DNA of 50,817 nt from an uncultured Bacteroidales bacterium (lineage in GTDB: Bacteria > Bacteroidota > Bacteroidia > Bacteroidales > UBA932). Where the stretch lies: positions 1 to 50,817 of the forward strand of contig CAJGBW010000003.1 of the NCBI GenBank assembly GCA_904501835.1, given 5' to 3'. Below are positions 18,148-25,251 of the stretch, in pieces. The number at the start of each line of letters is the position of its first letter. Position 1 is the first letter of the stretch. A program made the position numbers and the translations under genes. The notes beneath the pieces are model-generated. The model saw nothing but the letters and a program-made list of their open reading frames with translations, did no database searches and was not told the DNA's origin.

Positions 18148-18810
18148 ATGGACGAAATTTTAGACTATAATACCCAACGCGAGCGATTGCGTATTCCGGA
18201 ATATGGCCGTATCATCTATGATATGGTGCAGCAACTCAAACAGATAGAGGATAAAAACAAGCGGACCGAACAGGCCCGTGCTGTCGTGAAAGTCATGGAA
18301 CTTCTGAATCCTCATGTCAAGACACAGGAGAATTTTGAGCGCAAGCTGTGGGATCACCTCTTTATTATCGCAGATTTTGAATTGGATGTGGATGCTCCCT
18401 ATCCTATTCCTGTCAAATCCGAGCTGGTTGCGCGTCCTGTACAGGTTCCAATCAATAAAAAGCCTGTCAAAGCGACTCATTACGGCAGAAATATCGAAAG
18501 TATCATTGATTTGATTGCCGGTTTGGAGGATAATGACAATAAAACAGAGCTAATTCGTTCTTTGGCTATCTATATGCGTCAGCAATATCTGATTTGGAAC
18601 AAAGACAGCGTGGCGGATGAAACAATTTTTTCAGATATAGAAAAGCTTTCAGACGGACGTATTAAAGTACCGGCAGGACTTGAGTTGAGCAAAATATCCG
18701 CGGCGGCCAATTTCTCAAGACCGGGTGTTCCTCTCAAAGGCGGCATGCAGAAAGCAGCCAAAAACAGACGCTTTCCCAAGAAAAACCATCATAAACCCAG
18801 CAGTAAATAA
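18148..18810 (+). CDS. DUF4290 domain protein, function unknown
   Basis: The 220-residue protein matches the Bacteroidota-specific DUF4290 family: N-terminal NTQRERLRIPEYGR, then VMELLNPH and KLWDHLFIIADFELDVDAPYP, then HYGRNIESIIDLIA and MRQQYLIWNKDSV, and a basic C-terminal tail (KKNHHKPSSK). It is largely alpha-helical by composition, with no signal peptide, membrane segment or catalytic motif visible. In-frame TTG codons at 18139 and 18142 lie inside or next to the -7 element, so the ATG at 18148 is chosen. Its stop overlaps the ftsK ATG by one base, suggesting a role linked to chromosome segregation or division, but this is inference from position. Confidence 0.85.
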   Translation: MDEILDYNTQRERLRIPEYGRIIYDMVQQLKQIEDKNKRTEQARAVVKVMELLNPHVKTQENFERKLWDHLFIIADFELDVDAPYPIPVKSELVARPVQVPINKKPVKATHYGRNIESIIDLIAGLEDNDNKTELIRSLAIYMRQQYLIWNKDSVADETIFSDIEKLSDGRIKVPAGLELSKISAAANFSRPGVPLKGGMQKAAKNRRFPKKNHHKPSSK

Positions 18811-21245
18811 TGGCAAGCAAAAAAACAAAAAAGACAATACAATGGTTACAATTCCGTCCTACTGATTTCCAAAAGGAGATATTCAGGAAAATCTGTGGGC
18901 TTGTCTTTGTTATTTTTACAGCCTCGACTGCGCTTTCCCTGATTTCTTATTTATTTACTTGGGTGGATGACGCCAGCGCCTTGAATGATCCGACCATGAT
19001 GGATAGCAGCAAGGAGATTGCAAATTGGGGCGGAAAAGGTGGCTTTCGTTGGGCTTATTTGATGGTGGGAAGACTTTTTGGTGCTGCGGGTATATCCTGG
19101 ATTGTCCTTCTTTCTTATGTGACAGCCAAATTGTTTGCGCCCGAAAAATATCGTTTGCTCCGTTCCTTCTTCCTTATTTTTACGGCGACCTATATTCTGT
19201 CTGTATTTTTCTCCTTTGTGGGTATTCATGCGGGTATAGAATCCTGGCTTCCGAATGGTTTGGGCGGTATTTGCGGTGCTGCGACCGTTATTTTTCTGGA
19301 AAATTTATTCAAGCCTATCATCACATTTTTGATTATCCTCTTCTTCATTGTTTTGTGGATAACCATCGTCCGCCCGTCCTTTTTCACATGGTTGGGCAGT
19401 TTGCATTTTGATTTCCTGAAGATGAAACCTCGTACGAAAGAGCCTTTCAGCTTTAAGAAAGAAAATCCCCAAACTGGTACCGACGAGGAAGAAGGGGAGG
19501 TACTCGCAGAGGAGAATGAAGATAAAGGGGAGGTACCCGTAGAGAAGAATGAAGACAAGGGGGAGGCACCCGCAGAGAAGAACGAAGACGAGCAGGAAGA
19601 AGGTCCTCAGGAGCAGTCTTCGGGTTTGATTATCACGACCGAAGAGGGAGGGACGTACGATACGAACGTGACAGAGGACCTGGTAAGGGATATTGACTAT
19701 AAGGATAAAATGTCCCGATTTGTTTTCCCCTCGCTGGATTTGCTGGATGATTATACTTCTGCCCAACATGTGGTTTCTCAAGCGGAAATCAATCTGAACA
19801 GTGAAAAAATTAAAGCGGGTCTATCTACTTTCAAAATTGAAATCACCGCTGTTCATGCGATTCCCGGTCCGACGGTGACGCTTTACAAACTTACCTTGGG
19901 AGAGGGCGTGAAAATCTCACAAATCCGCAATGTGGCTGAAGATTTGGGCGTTTTCCTTGGAACCAAGGATTTGCGTGTGGTGAAGTTGGCAGACTCTGTC
20001 GGCGTGGAGGTGGCCAATGCCCATCCTTCCATCGTTCCGTTGAAATCCATGCTTGCAGATGATTCGTTCCGTAATACGAAAGCGGAACTTCCGATTGCGA
20101 TAGGGTACACCATCAGCCGCGAGGTCAAGACTTTTGATTTGGCTGAAGCGCCTCACCTTTTGATAGCCGGTGCAACCAAGATGGGTAAGTCAGTCGGATT
20201 GAACGTCATCATTTCGTCCTTGCTGTATGCCAAGCATCCTTCGGAGTTGAAATTTGTCTTTATCGACCCGAAAATGGTGGAATTCTCGCCCTATGCTCCG
20301 ATTATGGATCACTATATGGCAGTACTTCCCAATCCGGTATCCGAAGAGGAAATGAGGGATCGTTCCATTATTACCAGTCTGGATGATGCGGATTTGGTGT
20401 TGAAGAGTTTGTGTGTCGAAATGGATGACCGTTATCGTCTGATGCGCGAAGCTTCTGTCAATCAGGTGAAACTCTACAATCAGAAATATATCAAACGTCA
20501 TCTCAATCCGGAAAAAGGGCATCGCTATTTCCCTTATATTGTGGCAGTTATCGATGAGTATGCTGATTTGACAATGTCCGGATTCGGCGCGGAAGACAAA
20601 GCGAGAGCCCGTCGGATTTCGCAGGCTATCATTCGTTTGGCGCAAAAAGGTCGTGCGGCGGGATTGCATGTTATTTTGGCAACGCAAAGACCTTCTGCGG
20701 ACGTGGTGACCTCTTTGATTAAGTCCAACTTCCCGATGCGTATTGCTTTCCGTGTGGTATCTCATGGAGACTCACAGACCATTTTGGATTCCCCCGGAGC
20801 GGAGAAGCTGATTGGAAAGGGTGATATGCTACTGTATAATGGTGCTTCTGATATGCAGCGCGTACAATGTGCCTATATTTCAGGCGAAGAAATTACCTCT
20901 ATCGCCAAACATATTGGAAAGCAGAAAGGATTTAAGCAATGTGCAGAGCCTTTCTTTTTGCCCGAACCTCCTATAGAGTCTTCGGAAGGTGCCGCGCCTA
21001 CGACTGCTGATGTGGGGAAATTGGATGCTCGTTTTGAGGAAGCTGCCCGCATTGTGGTGGAAAGCGGTTCGGCCTCCACGACTTATGTGCAGCGTCGTTT
21101 GGGTATTGGTTATGCCAAAGCGGCCCGTATCATGGACCAGTTGGAAGCCCACGGAGTGGTCGGTCCCCAAGTGGGAGCGCGTCCCCGCGATGTGTTGATT
21201 GGGGATTTCCAACAACTGCAGGCTATTTTAGATGCGATATTGTAA
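18810..21245 (+). CDS. ftsK: DNA translocase FtsK
   Basis: FtsK anchors at the division septum and pumps DNA so that sister chromosomes separate. The 811-residue protein has four to five N-terminal membrane segments (about residues 25-190), an acidic linker with three 11-residue repeats (229-261), and the motor: Walker A GATKMGKS at 454-461 (Lys460), Walker B VIDEYADL, and the C-terminal winged-helix gamma domain (TTYVQRRLGIGYAKAARIMDQLE) that reads polar DNA sequences. The P-loop has Lys457 where many homologues have Gly, still within GxxxxGKS. It overlaps both neighbours by a single base (TAATG), so DUF4290, ftsK and the LolA-like gene are coupled. Confidence 0.97.
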   Translation: MASKKTKKTIQWLQFRPTDFQKEIFRKICGLVFVIFTASTALSLISYLFTWVDDASALNDPTMMDSSKEIANWGGKGGFRWAYLMVGRLFGAAGISWIVLLSYVTAKLFAPEKYRLLRSFFLIFTATYILSVFFSFVGIHAGIESWLPNGLGGICGAATVIFLENLFKPIITFLIILFFIVLWITIVRPSFFTWLGSLHFDFLKMKPRTKEPFSFKKENPQTGTDEEEGEVLAEENEDKGEVPVEKNEDKGEAPAEKNEDEQEEGPQEQSSGLIITTEEGGTYDTNVTEDLVRDIDYKDKMSRFVFPSLDLLDDYTSAQHVVSQAEINLNSEKIKAGLSTFKIEITAVHAIPGPTVTLYKLTLGEGVKISQIRNVAEDLGVFLGTKDLRVVKLADSVGVEVANAHPSIVPLKSMLADDSFRNTKAELPIAIGYTISREVKTFDLAEAPHLLIAGATKMGKSVGLNVIISSLLYAKHPSELKFVFIDPKMVEFSPYAPIMDHYMAVLPNPVSEEEMRDRSIITSLDDADLVLKSLCVEMDDRYRLMREASVNQVKLYNQKYIKRHLNPEKGHRYFPYIVAVIDEYADLTMSGFGAEDKARARRISQAIIRLAQKGRAAGLHVILATQRPSADVVTSLIKSNFPMRIAFRVVSHGDSQTILDSPGAEKLIGKGDMLLYNGASDMQRVQCAYISGEEITSIAKHIGKQKGFKQCAEPFFLPEPPIESSEGAAPTTADVGKLDARFEEAARIVVESGSASTTYVQRRLGIGYAKAARIMDQLEAHGVVGPQVGARPRDVLIGDFQQLQAILDAIL
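19494..19592 (+). repeat. Three 33-bp tandem repeats in the ftsK linker
   Basis: Units at 19494-19526, 19527-19559 and 19560-19592 encode GEVLAEENEDK, GEVPVEKNEDK and GEAPAEKNEDE. Copies differ by a few substitutions, so the array is older than a simple slippage event. The frame is kept because the unit is a multiple of three. The linker between membrane and motor domains tolerates length change. Confidence 0.95.
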
Positions 21246-21907
21246 TGCGGAGTAGAAAATCCATCGTTCTCGTTGTATGCCTTGTTCTTTTCAGTGCAGG
21301 GCTCTCTTCCGTTTCCGTTTTCGCTTCTGCCTCTGCTTCTGCTTCTGCTTCTGCTTCTGCTTCTGCTTCTGCTTCTGCTTCTGCCTCTGCCTCTGCCTCT
21401 GCCTCTGCCTCTGCTTCTGCTTCTGCCTCTACTTCTGCTTCTACGGCTTCCAGTCAATCTTCCGTTCAGGGGCTTCCCTCAAGTTTGGCAGCACAATTGT
21501 CTCAATACCTTACCCAGGCAGATTTTACTTATAGCGCCTCGCAGGATGACATGACTCTCAGTGGCGAAGGTAAACTCTATATCCAGGACAGTTGTTATGT
21601 GTTGGATTTGAGTATTATGAAAATCTACAGTGATGGTGTGCGTCGTTGGACGGTGGACGAGGATGCCAAAGAGGTATATATTGAGAAAGTGGAGAGTGGC
21701 TTGCAGAATGTTATCGCCGGATACGAGATTGTAAAATTTGAGGAAGAAAAGGGACGAGTGAAGGCCCAGGTTCGTTCTCAAAATGGAAGTATGTTGAATT
21801 TGACCATCCCCAAAATGCAAATGGCGGAGAAGGTTTCTATAGATTTCTTCCGTTTTAACACCGCTACCCTTGGAGGTGGATGGGTTATTACGGATTTGGA
21901 GGAATAA
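21245..21907 (+). CDS. LolA-like outer-membrane lipoprotein carrier with an Ala-Ser repeat linker
   Basis: The 220-residue protein starts with a signal peptide (RKSIVLVVCLVLFSAGLSSVSVFA), then 18 uninterrupted Ala-Ser dipeptides and a short Thr/Ser-rich extension, then a LolA-like beta-sheet domain (DFTYSASQDDMTLSGEGKLY, LDLSIMKIYSDGVRRWTVDE, and so on). LolA carries lipoproteins through the periplasm to the outer membrane. The assignment rests on the domain pattern and on the ftsK neighbour, which is the usual Bacteroidota position for this family; sequence similarity to E. coli LolA is low. The repeat sits exactly at the expected signal-peptidase site, so the mature protein would begin with a flexible linker of about 40 residues. 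Its ATG overlaps the ftsK stop and its own stop abuts adk. Confidence 0.72.
   Translation: MRSRKSIVLVVCLVLFSAGLSSVSVFASASASASASASASASASASASASASASASASASASTSASTASSQSSVQGLPSSLAAQLSQYLTQADFTYSASQDDMTLSGEGKLYIQDSCYVLDLSIMKIYSDGVRRWTVDEDAKEVYIEKVESGLQNVIAGYEIVKFEEEKGRVKAQVRSQNGSMLNLTIPKMQMAEKVSIDFFRFNTATLGGGWVITDLEE
21323..21430 (+). repeat. Hexanucleotide repeat (GCYTCT)18
   Basis: Eighteen perfect-length units of GCTTCT or GCCTCT occupy 108 bp and encode (Ala-Ser)18. Blocks of identical units (eight consecutive GCTTCT, five consecutive GCCTCT) show recent slippage-type expansion. Gain or loss of units would change linker length without shifting the frame. Confidence 0.98.
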
Positions 21908-22474
21908 ATGATGAAGTATTTTATTTTATTTGGCCCTCCGGGTGCAGGAAAAGGTACCCAGGCCACAGCCATGGCAGAGAAATTTAATCTTTGCCACATT
22001 TCAACCGGAGCGCTTTTGCGTGAAGAAATCAAAGCCGAAACGGAGCTTGGCAAAGTTGCAGCCAGCTTAATCAATGAGGGTAAATTGGTTCCCAATGAGT
22101 TGGTTGTCAGCATGATGGCATCTCATTTTGAGAAAGTAAAGGGCGTGGACGGTTTTCTTTTAGATGGATTTCCTCGTACGGTAGAACAAGCCATTTCGTT
22201 GGATAATCTTTTGGCAGAGCGTGGTGAAGCAGTCAGCAATGTGCTGTCTATCATGATTCCCGATGAAATGATTGTAGAGCGTATTCAGGGTCGTGCTGCC
22301 GTTGAAGGACGTGCTGATGATGCCGATATCAGTATTATCCGTCAGCGCATTGCAACCTACCATTCACAGACTGAACCCTTGATTGAGTATTATCAAGAGA
22401 AGGGACTCTATAAAGAGGTGGATGGAACGGGCTCTATCGAGCAGGTCAGAGAAGCTATTTTTGCAATTCTGTAA
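21908..22474 (+). CDS. adk: Adenylate kinase
   Basis: Adenylate kinase interconverts ATP + AMP and two ADP. The 188-residue protein has the P-loop GPPGAGKG at 9-16, the AMP-binding segment STGALLREEI and the DGFPRT motif with its arginine, and a short LID region (GRAAVEGRADD) without zinc cysteines, as in short-form Bacteroidota enzymes. The LID sequence carries AAVE where many homologues have R(S/A)DD directly; activity should not be affected. It starts immediately after the LolA-like stop and is the last gene of the DUF4290-ftsK operon. Its 3' end overlaps the convergent lpxB by 20 bp. Confidence 0.95.
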   Translation: MMKYFILFGPPGAGKGTQATAMAEKFNLCHISTGALLREEIKAETELGKVAASLINEGKLVPNELVVSMMASHFEKVKGVDGFLLDGFPRTVEQAISLDNLLAERGEAVSNVLSIMIPDEMIVERIQGRAAVEGRADDADISIIRQRIATYHSQTEPLIEYYQEKGLYKEVDGTGSIEQVREAIFAIL

Positions 22475-23738
22475 GCATTGCTTGGGCAATCGCCGTTGAA
22501 GCGCCTTGTCCTCCGAGTGCGCTTCTTATTTCGGCGTACCCCTTTAGCATTTCCTGTCTATAGTCGTCGCTCATCAGGCGGCCTATTTCTTCTGTTACCA
22601 TTTCAACATTGAAATCTTCTTGGATAAACTCCTTGAAGACGAGTCTGTCTACGATTAGGTTGCCCAATGAAATGTATTTGATATGGTCAAAAATGCGGAG
22701 TATCTTTCGTCCGACAAAGACCGTCAAGGCAGAACTTGACCAGCATACGACCTGGGGAGTCCCGATCAACGCGGCTTCCAAAGAGGCGGTTCCGGAATTG
22801 ATAATCGCACACGCTGCGTTTTTAAGTATGCCATAGCTGTCATTGAAGACCAGATGCACCTGTTTCCTTTCTCCAATGTAAGAAAGGTAATCTTCTTTTT
22901 TGGCGGAGGGCGCTCCTGCTACGATAAAATGCAGTTCCTCTCCTTGGGACTCTCGACAAAGCTTGTCTACCACTTCCATACACACAGGCATCATTCGTGA
23001 GATTTCGCCTTTGCGTGAGCCGGCCAAAATGGCGATGTACTTGTGGGGCGTAAGTCCGTGGCGTTTGAAAAAGTCTTCGCGGCATTCTTTCATTGCAGGG
23101 GAACTGTCCACGGCGTCAATCAAGGGATTGCCTTTGTAGATGAAAGGAATGTCCTTTTGGGTGAAATAGGGGATTTCAAAGGGGAAAATGATAAACAACT
23201 TATCGACAAAGCGCTTGATTTTCCTGATTCTACCCTCGCGCGAAGCCCATACTTTGGGGGCAATGTAGTAGAAAACCTTGATGCCTTTTTTGTGTGCAAA
23301 TTCAGCAATTTTCAAGTTGAATCCGGGGTAGTCAATCAAAATAACCACGTCGGGATTCCAACTCTCTATGTCTTTTTTGCACTTGTCTAAATTGCGGGAA
23401 ATGCGACCTAAATTTTTAAGTACATCGCTGATTCCCATCACAGCCGTTGCCTTGTAGTGCTGTACCAGCCCTCCTTTGCTTTGCTCGTTTGCGTTCTGCT
23501 CCGCACTCTGCTCAGTGCTTTGCTCATTCGCGTTCTGCTCCGCACTCTGCTCAGTGCTTTGCTCATTCGCGTTCTGCTCCGCACTCTGCGAGCCTTCGCT
23601 TGCGCGATAGACCTCTTCCATTTTGTCCCCGCCCCAAAAACGGATATTCGCTTGAGGGTCAGTGGCATAGAGGCCTTTCATCAGGTTGCTTCCGTGTAAA
23701 TCTCCGGACGCTTCTCCGGCAATGATATAATATCTCAT
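22455..23738 (-). CDS. lpxB: Lipid-A-disaccharide synthase with a repeat insertion
   Basis: LpxB joins UDP-diacylglucosamine and lipid X to form the lipid A disaccharide at the inner membrane. Recognisable are the N-terminal AGEASGDLHGSNLM (7-20), RFWGGDKM, HYKATAVMGISDVL, LIDYPGFNLKIAEFAH, the YIAPKVWAS motif and the donor-site AGSRKGEI and NSGTASLEAAL. The protein is 427 residues, about 45 longer than usual, because residues about 44-89 contain a 13-residue unit (SAEQNANEQSTEQ) repeated almost three times between GGDKM and the LVQHY segment. The insert replaces a surface loop and the catalytic parts look intact. It follows surE by nine bases in a surE-lpxB operon. Confidence 0.95.
   Translation of the reverse strand: MRYYIIAGEASGDLHGSNLMKGLYATDPQANIRFWGGDKMEEVYRASEGSQSAEQNANEQSTEQSAEQNANEQSTEQSAEQNANEQSKGGLVQHYKATAVMGISDVLKNLGRISRNLDKCKKDIESWNPDVVILIDYPGFNLKIAEFAHKKGIKVFYYIAPKVWASREGRIRKIKRFVDKLFIIFPFEIPYFTQKDIPFIYKGNPLIDAVDSSPAMKECREDFFKRHGLTPHKYIAILAGSRKGEISRMMPVCMEVVDKLCRESQGEELHFIVAGAPSAKKEDYLSYIGERKQVHLVFNDSYGILKNAACAIINSGTASLEAALIGTPQVVCWSSSALTVFVGRKILRIFDHIKYISLGNLIVDRLVFKEFIQEDFNVEMVTEEIGRLMSDDYRQEMLKGYAEIRSALGGQGASTAIAQAMLTELQK
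23480..23589 (-). repeat. 39-bp tandem repeat inside lpxB (2.8 copies)
   Basis: Copies at 23480-23518, 23519-23557 and 23558-23589 (partial) are nearly identical; the first differs at two bases. On the minus strand they encode SAEQNANEQSTEQ. The near-identity implies recent expansion, and the 39-bp period keeps the frame. Confidence 0.96.
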
Positions 23739-23747
23739 ATCCGCGAT

Positions 23748-24512
23748 TTAGAAAATTTGTCTCAATTCTTCCATTTCGGCGTAGTCCGTATTGTCTATTT
23801 TGTGCGGGACAATCGTGATATAGCCCTCTTTGAGTTTTCTGTGGTCCGCCGTAGGAGGATTGCTCTTATAGTCAGAGAAAAAGCCTTCAATATGGTAGCT
23901 TCCATCTTCGTTCTTGACAAATTCATCCGTCCAATGTACGAAGCCCATGTTGCAAATGGAAATCCCTTTGATTTTCTCTTTGGGCAAATCCGGAAAGTTG
24001 ATATTGTAATAGACGCCGCACAAGGGATCCATCTGTTTGCCGCGCTTCATCAGTTTTTCAAAAATTTCCGGGAAAATCTCTTCCACGATACTGAAATCTG
24101 CGTCCGGGTCCCAACTGTCCAGCGAGACTCCGATGGCGCGAATTCCATTGACGGCGCCTTCTGCCGCTGCTCCCAATGTTCCGGAGTAGCATGAAGCGGT
24201 GGCCGCGTTGGTGCCGTGGTTGATGCCGGAAATAATCACGTCCGGTCTATCGTTGCGAAAGGTCTCATCCAGTGCAAATTTTACACAGGCGTCAGGGGTA
24301 GAATCCACCCATTGATAGCGGATCCCGTCCCGGATTTCCAAATCAGACACATAAATTTTCTTGTCCAATCCCAAAGGAATGGCCATAGACATGCCGGATT
24401 GTCCTTTTTTAGGAGCCACAACCGTGATATCTCCATATTTTTTCAATATTCTCACCAAGACATTGATGCCCTTGGCTTGAATTCCATCGTCATTGGTTAA
24501 TAGTATCTTCAT
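23748..24512 (-). CDS. surE: 5'/3'-nucleotidase SurE
   Basis: SurE is a metal-dependent survival-protein phosphatase acting on nucleoside monophosphates. The 254-residue product starts MKILLTNDDG with the metal-binding Asp8-Asp9 pair, followed by APKKGQSGMSMAIP, the SGINHGTNAA motif with its ligand Asn, and SGTLGAAAEG. The reading frame extends 78 nt further upstream, but the ATG at 24512 gives the canonical N-terminus and lies seven bases from a perfect -7 element. lpxB follows after nine bases. Confidence 0.96.
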   Translation of the reverse strand: MKILLTNDDGIQAKGINVLVRILKKYGDITVVAPKKGQSGMSMAIPLGLDKKIYVSDLEIRDGIRYQWVDSTPDACVKFALDETFRNDRPDVIISGINHGTNAATASCYSGTLGAAAEGAVNGIRAIGVSLDSWDPDADFSIVEEIFPEIFEKLMKRGKQMDPLCGVYYNINFPDLPKEKIKGISICNMGFVHWTDEFVKNEDGSYHIEGFFSDYKSNPPTADHRKLKEGYITIVPHKIDNTDYAEMEELRQIF

Positions 24513-24516
24513 AATA

Positions 24517-24547
24517 TTGCAAAGGTAGTCAAATTTGCATAAATTTG
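24517..24547 (+). promoter_or_regulatory. Promoter of the ATPase/DUF4435 operon
   Basis: TTG (24517-24519), a 20-nt spacer and TAAATTTG (24540-24547) match the Bacteroidetes consensus. The ATPase ATG lies 19 nt downstream. The element interleaves with the divergent surE promoter. Confidence 0.7.
24520..24527 (-). promoter_or_regulatory. -7 element of surE
   Basis: TACCTTTG on the minus strand is a perfect TAnnTTTG match and ends seven bases before the surE ATG. No good -33 TTTG is present at 19-21 nt. It overlaps the -33 region of the divergent ATPase promoter. Confidence 0.65.
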
Positions 24548-24566
24548 TGAATCGAATCAGAAAAGC

Positions 24567-25250
24567 ATGAATATGGATGCACTCATTCACTCTTTTTCAG
24601 TAAAAAGTCTTTGGGGCTTTAAAAATATCGATTGGACGCAGATGAATCCGGATGTCAATATCCTGGTCGGTGTCAATGGTTGTGGAAAAAGCACCCTGCT
24701 TGGGATTATGAATGCTTATTATAGCGGTCTTGTAGAGGGTGAGGCGCGCAATTATGTACAAGTCAGTGCCCTTCCTGAAAAACTTCCCGCCGAAGTCGCT
24801 TTGCTTTTGCTTCGTCCGTATGAAGGCTTGCAGGATTTGGGTAATGTCATTTCTCAGGTGCTTGCGCAGGAAGAGCGTCCGCAACAGTTGATGGATATTT
24901 TGGATGAAATGTTTGCTCCGACCGGCAAGAAAGCCGACGTGCTTGACGGGAATATGGTATTCCATCAACAAGGTCAGGTGCTGGGTTATGAAAAATTATC
25001 CACCGGTGAAAAACAGTTGCTTCTGATTCTTTCCCGTGTATATCTGAGCCGTAAAGGACCTGCGGTTATCTTTCTTGATGAGCCGGAAATCTCTTTGCAT
25101 ATCAGTTGGCAGCGTCAGATTGTAGAGGTCATTCGTACTCTTAATCCCCAAAGCCAACTCTTCATTTCTTCTCATTCTCCCAGTATCTTTGGCAGCGGAT
25201 GGGGTGATAAGGTGATTTATTTTGAAGATATAGAGTCTGAGAATATATAA
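24567..25250 (+). CDS. Compact ABC/SMC-type ATPase
   Basis: The 227-residue protein is a minimal ABC-class ATPase: Walker A GVNGCGKS at 35-42 (Lys41), signature LSTGE at 144-148, Walker B FLDEPEISLH with Asp171/Glu172, and an H-loop at His203 in SSHSP. There is no transmembrane segment and only a short region (about 55-135) between Walker A and signature, far smaller than the arm of SMC or OLD proteins. One base separates it from a DUF4435/TOPRIM-like gene, which points to a two-protein machine of the ATPase-sensor plus nuclease type (see findings). A second ATG at 24573 is possible. Exact biological role unknown. Confidence 0.85.
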   Translation: MNMDALIHSFSVKSLWGFKNIDWTQMNPDVNILVGVNGCGKSTLLGIMNAYYSGLVEGEARNYVQVSALPEKLPAEVALLLLRPYEGLQDLGNVISQVLAQEERPQQLMDILDEMFAPTGKKADVLDGNMVFHQQGQVLGYEKLSTGEKQLLLILSRVYLSRKGPAVIFLDEPEISLHISWQRQIVEVIRTLNPQSQLFISSHSPSIFGSGWGDKVIYFEDIESENI

Positions 25251-25251
25251 G

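Noticed and set aside
21323..21430. On/off phase variation by the hexamer tract
   Set aside because: Units of six bases cannot shift the frame, so only length variation is possible, not switching off.
23480..23589. CRISPR-like spaced repeats
   Set aside because: The copies are contiguous 39-bp units without unique spacers, have no leader or cas genes, and read in frame within lpxB.
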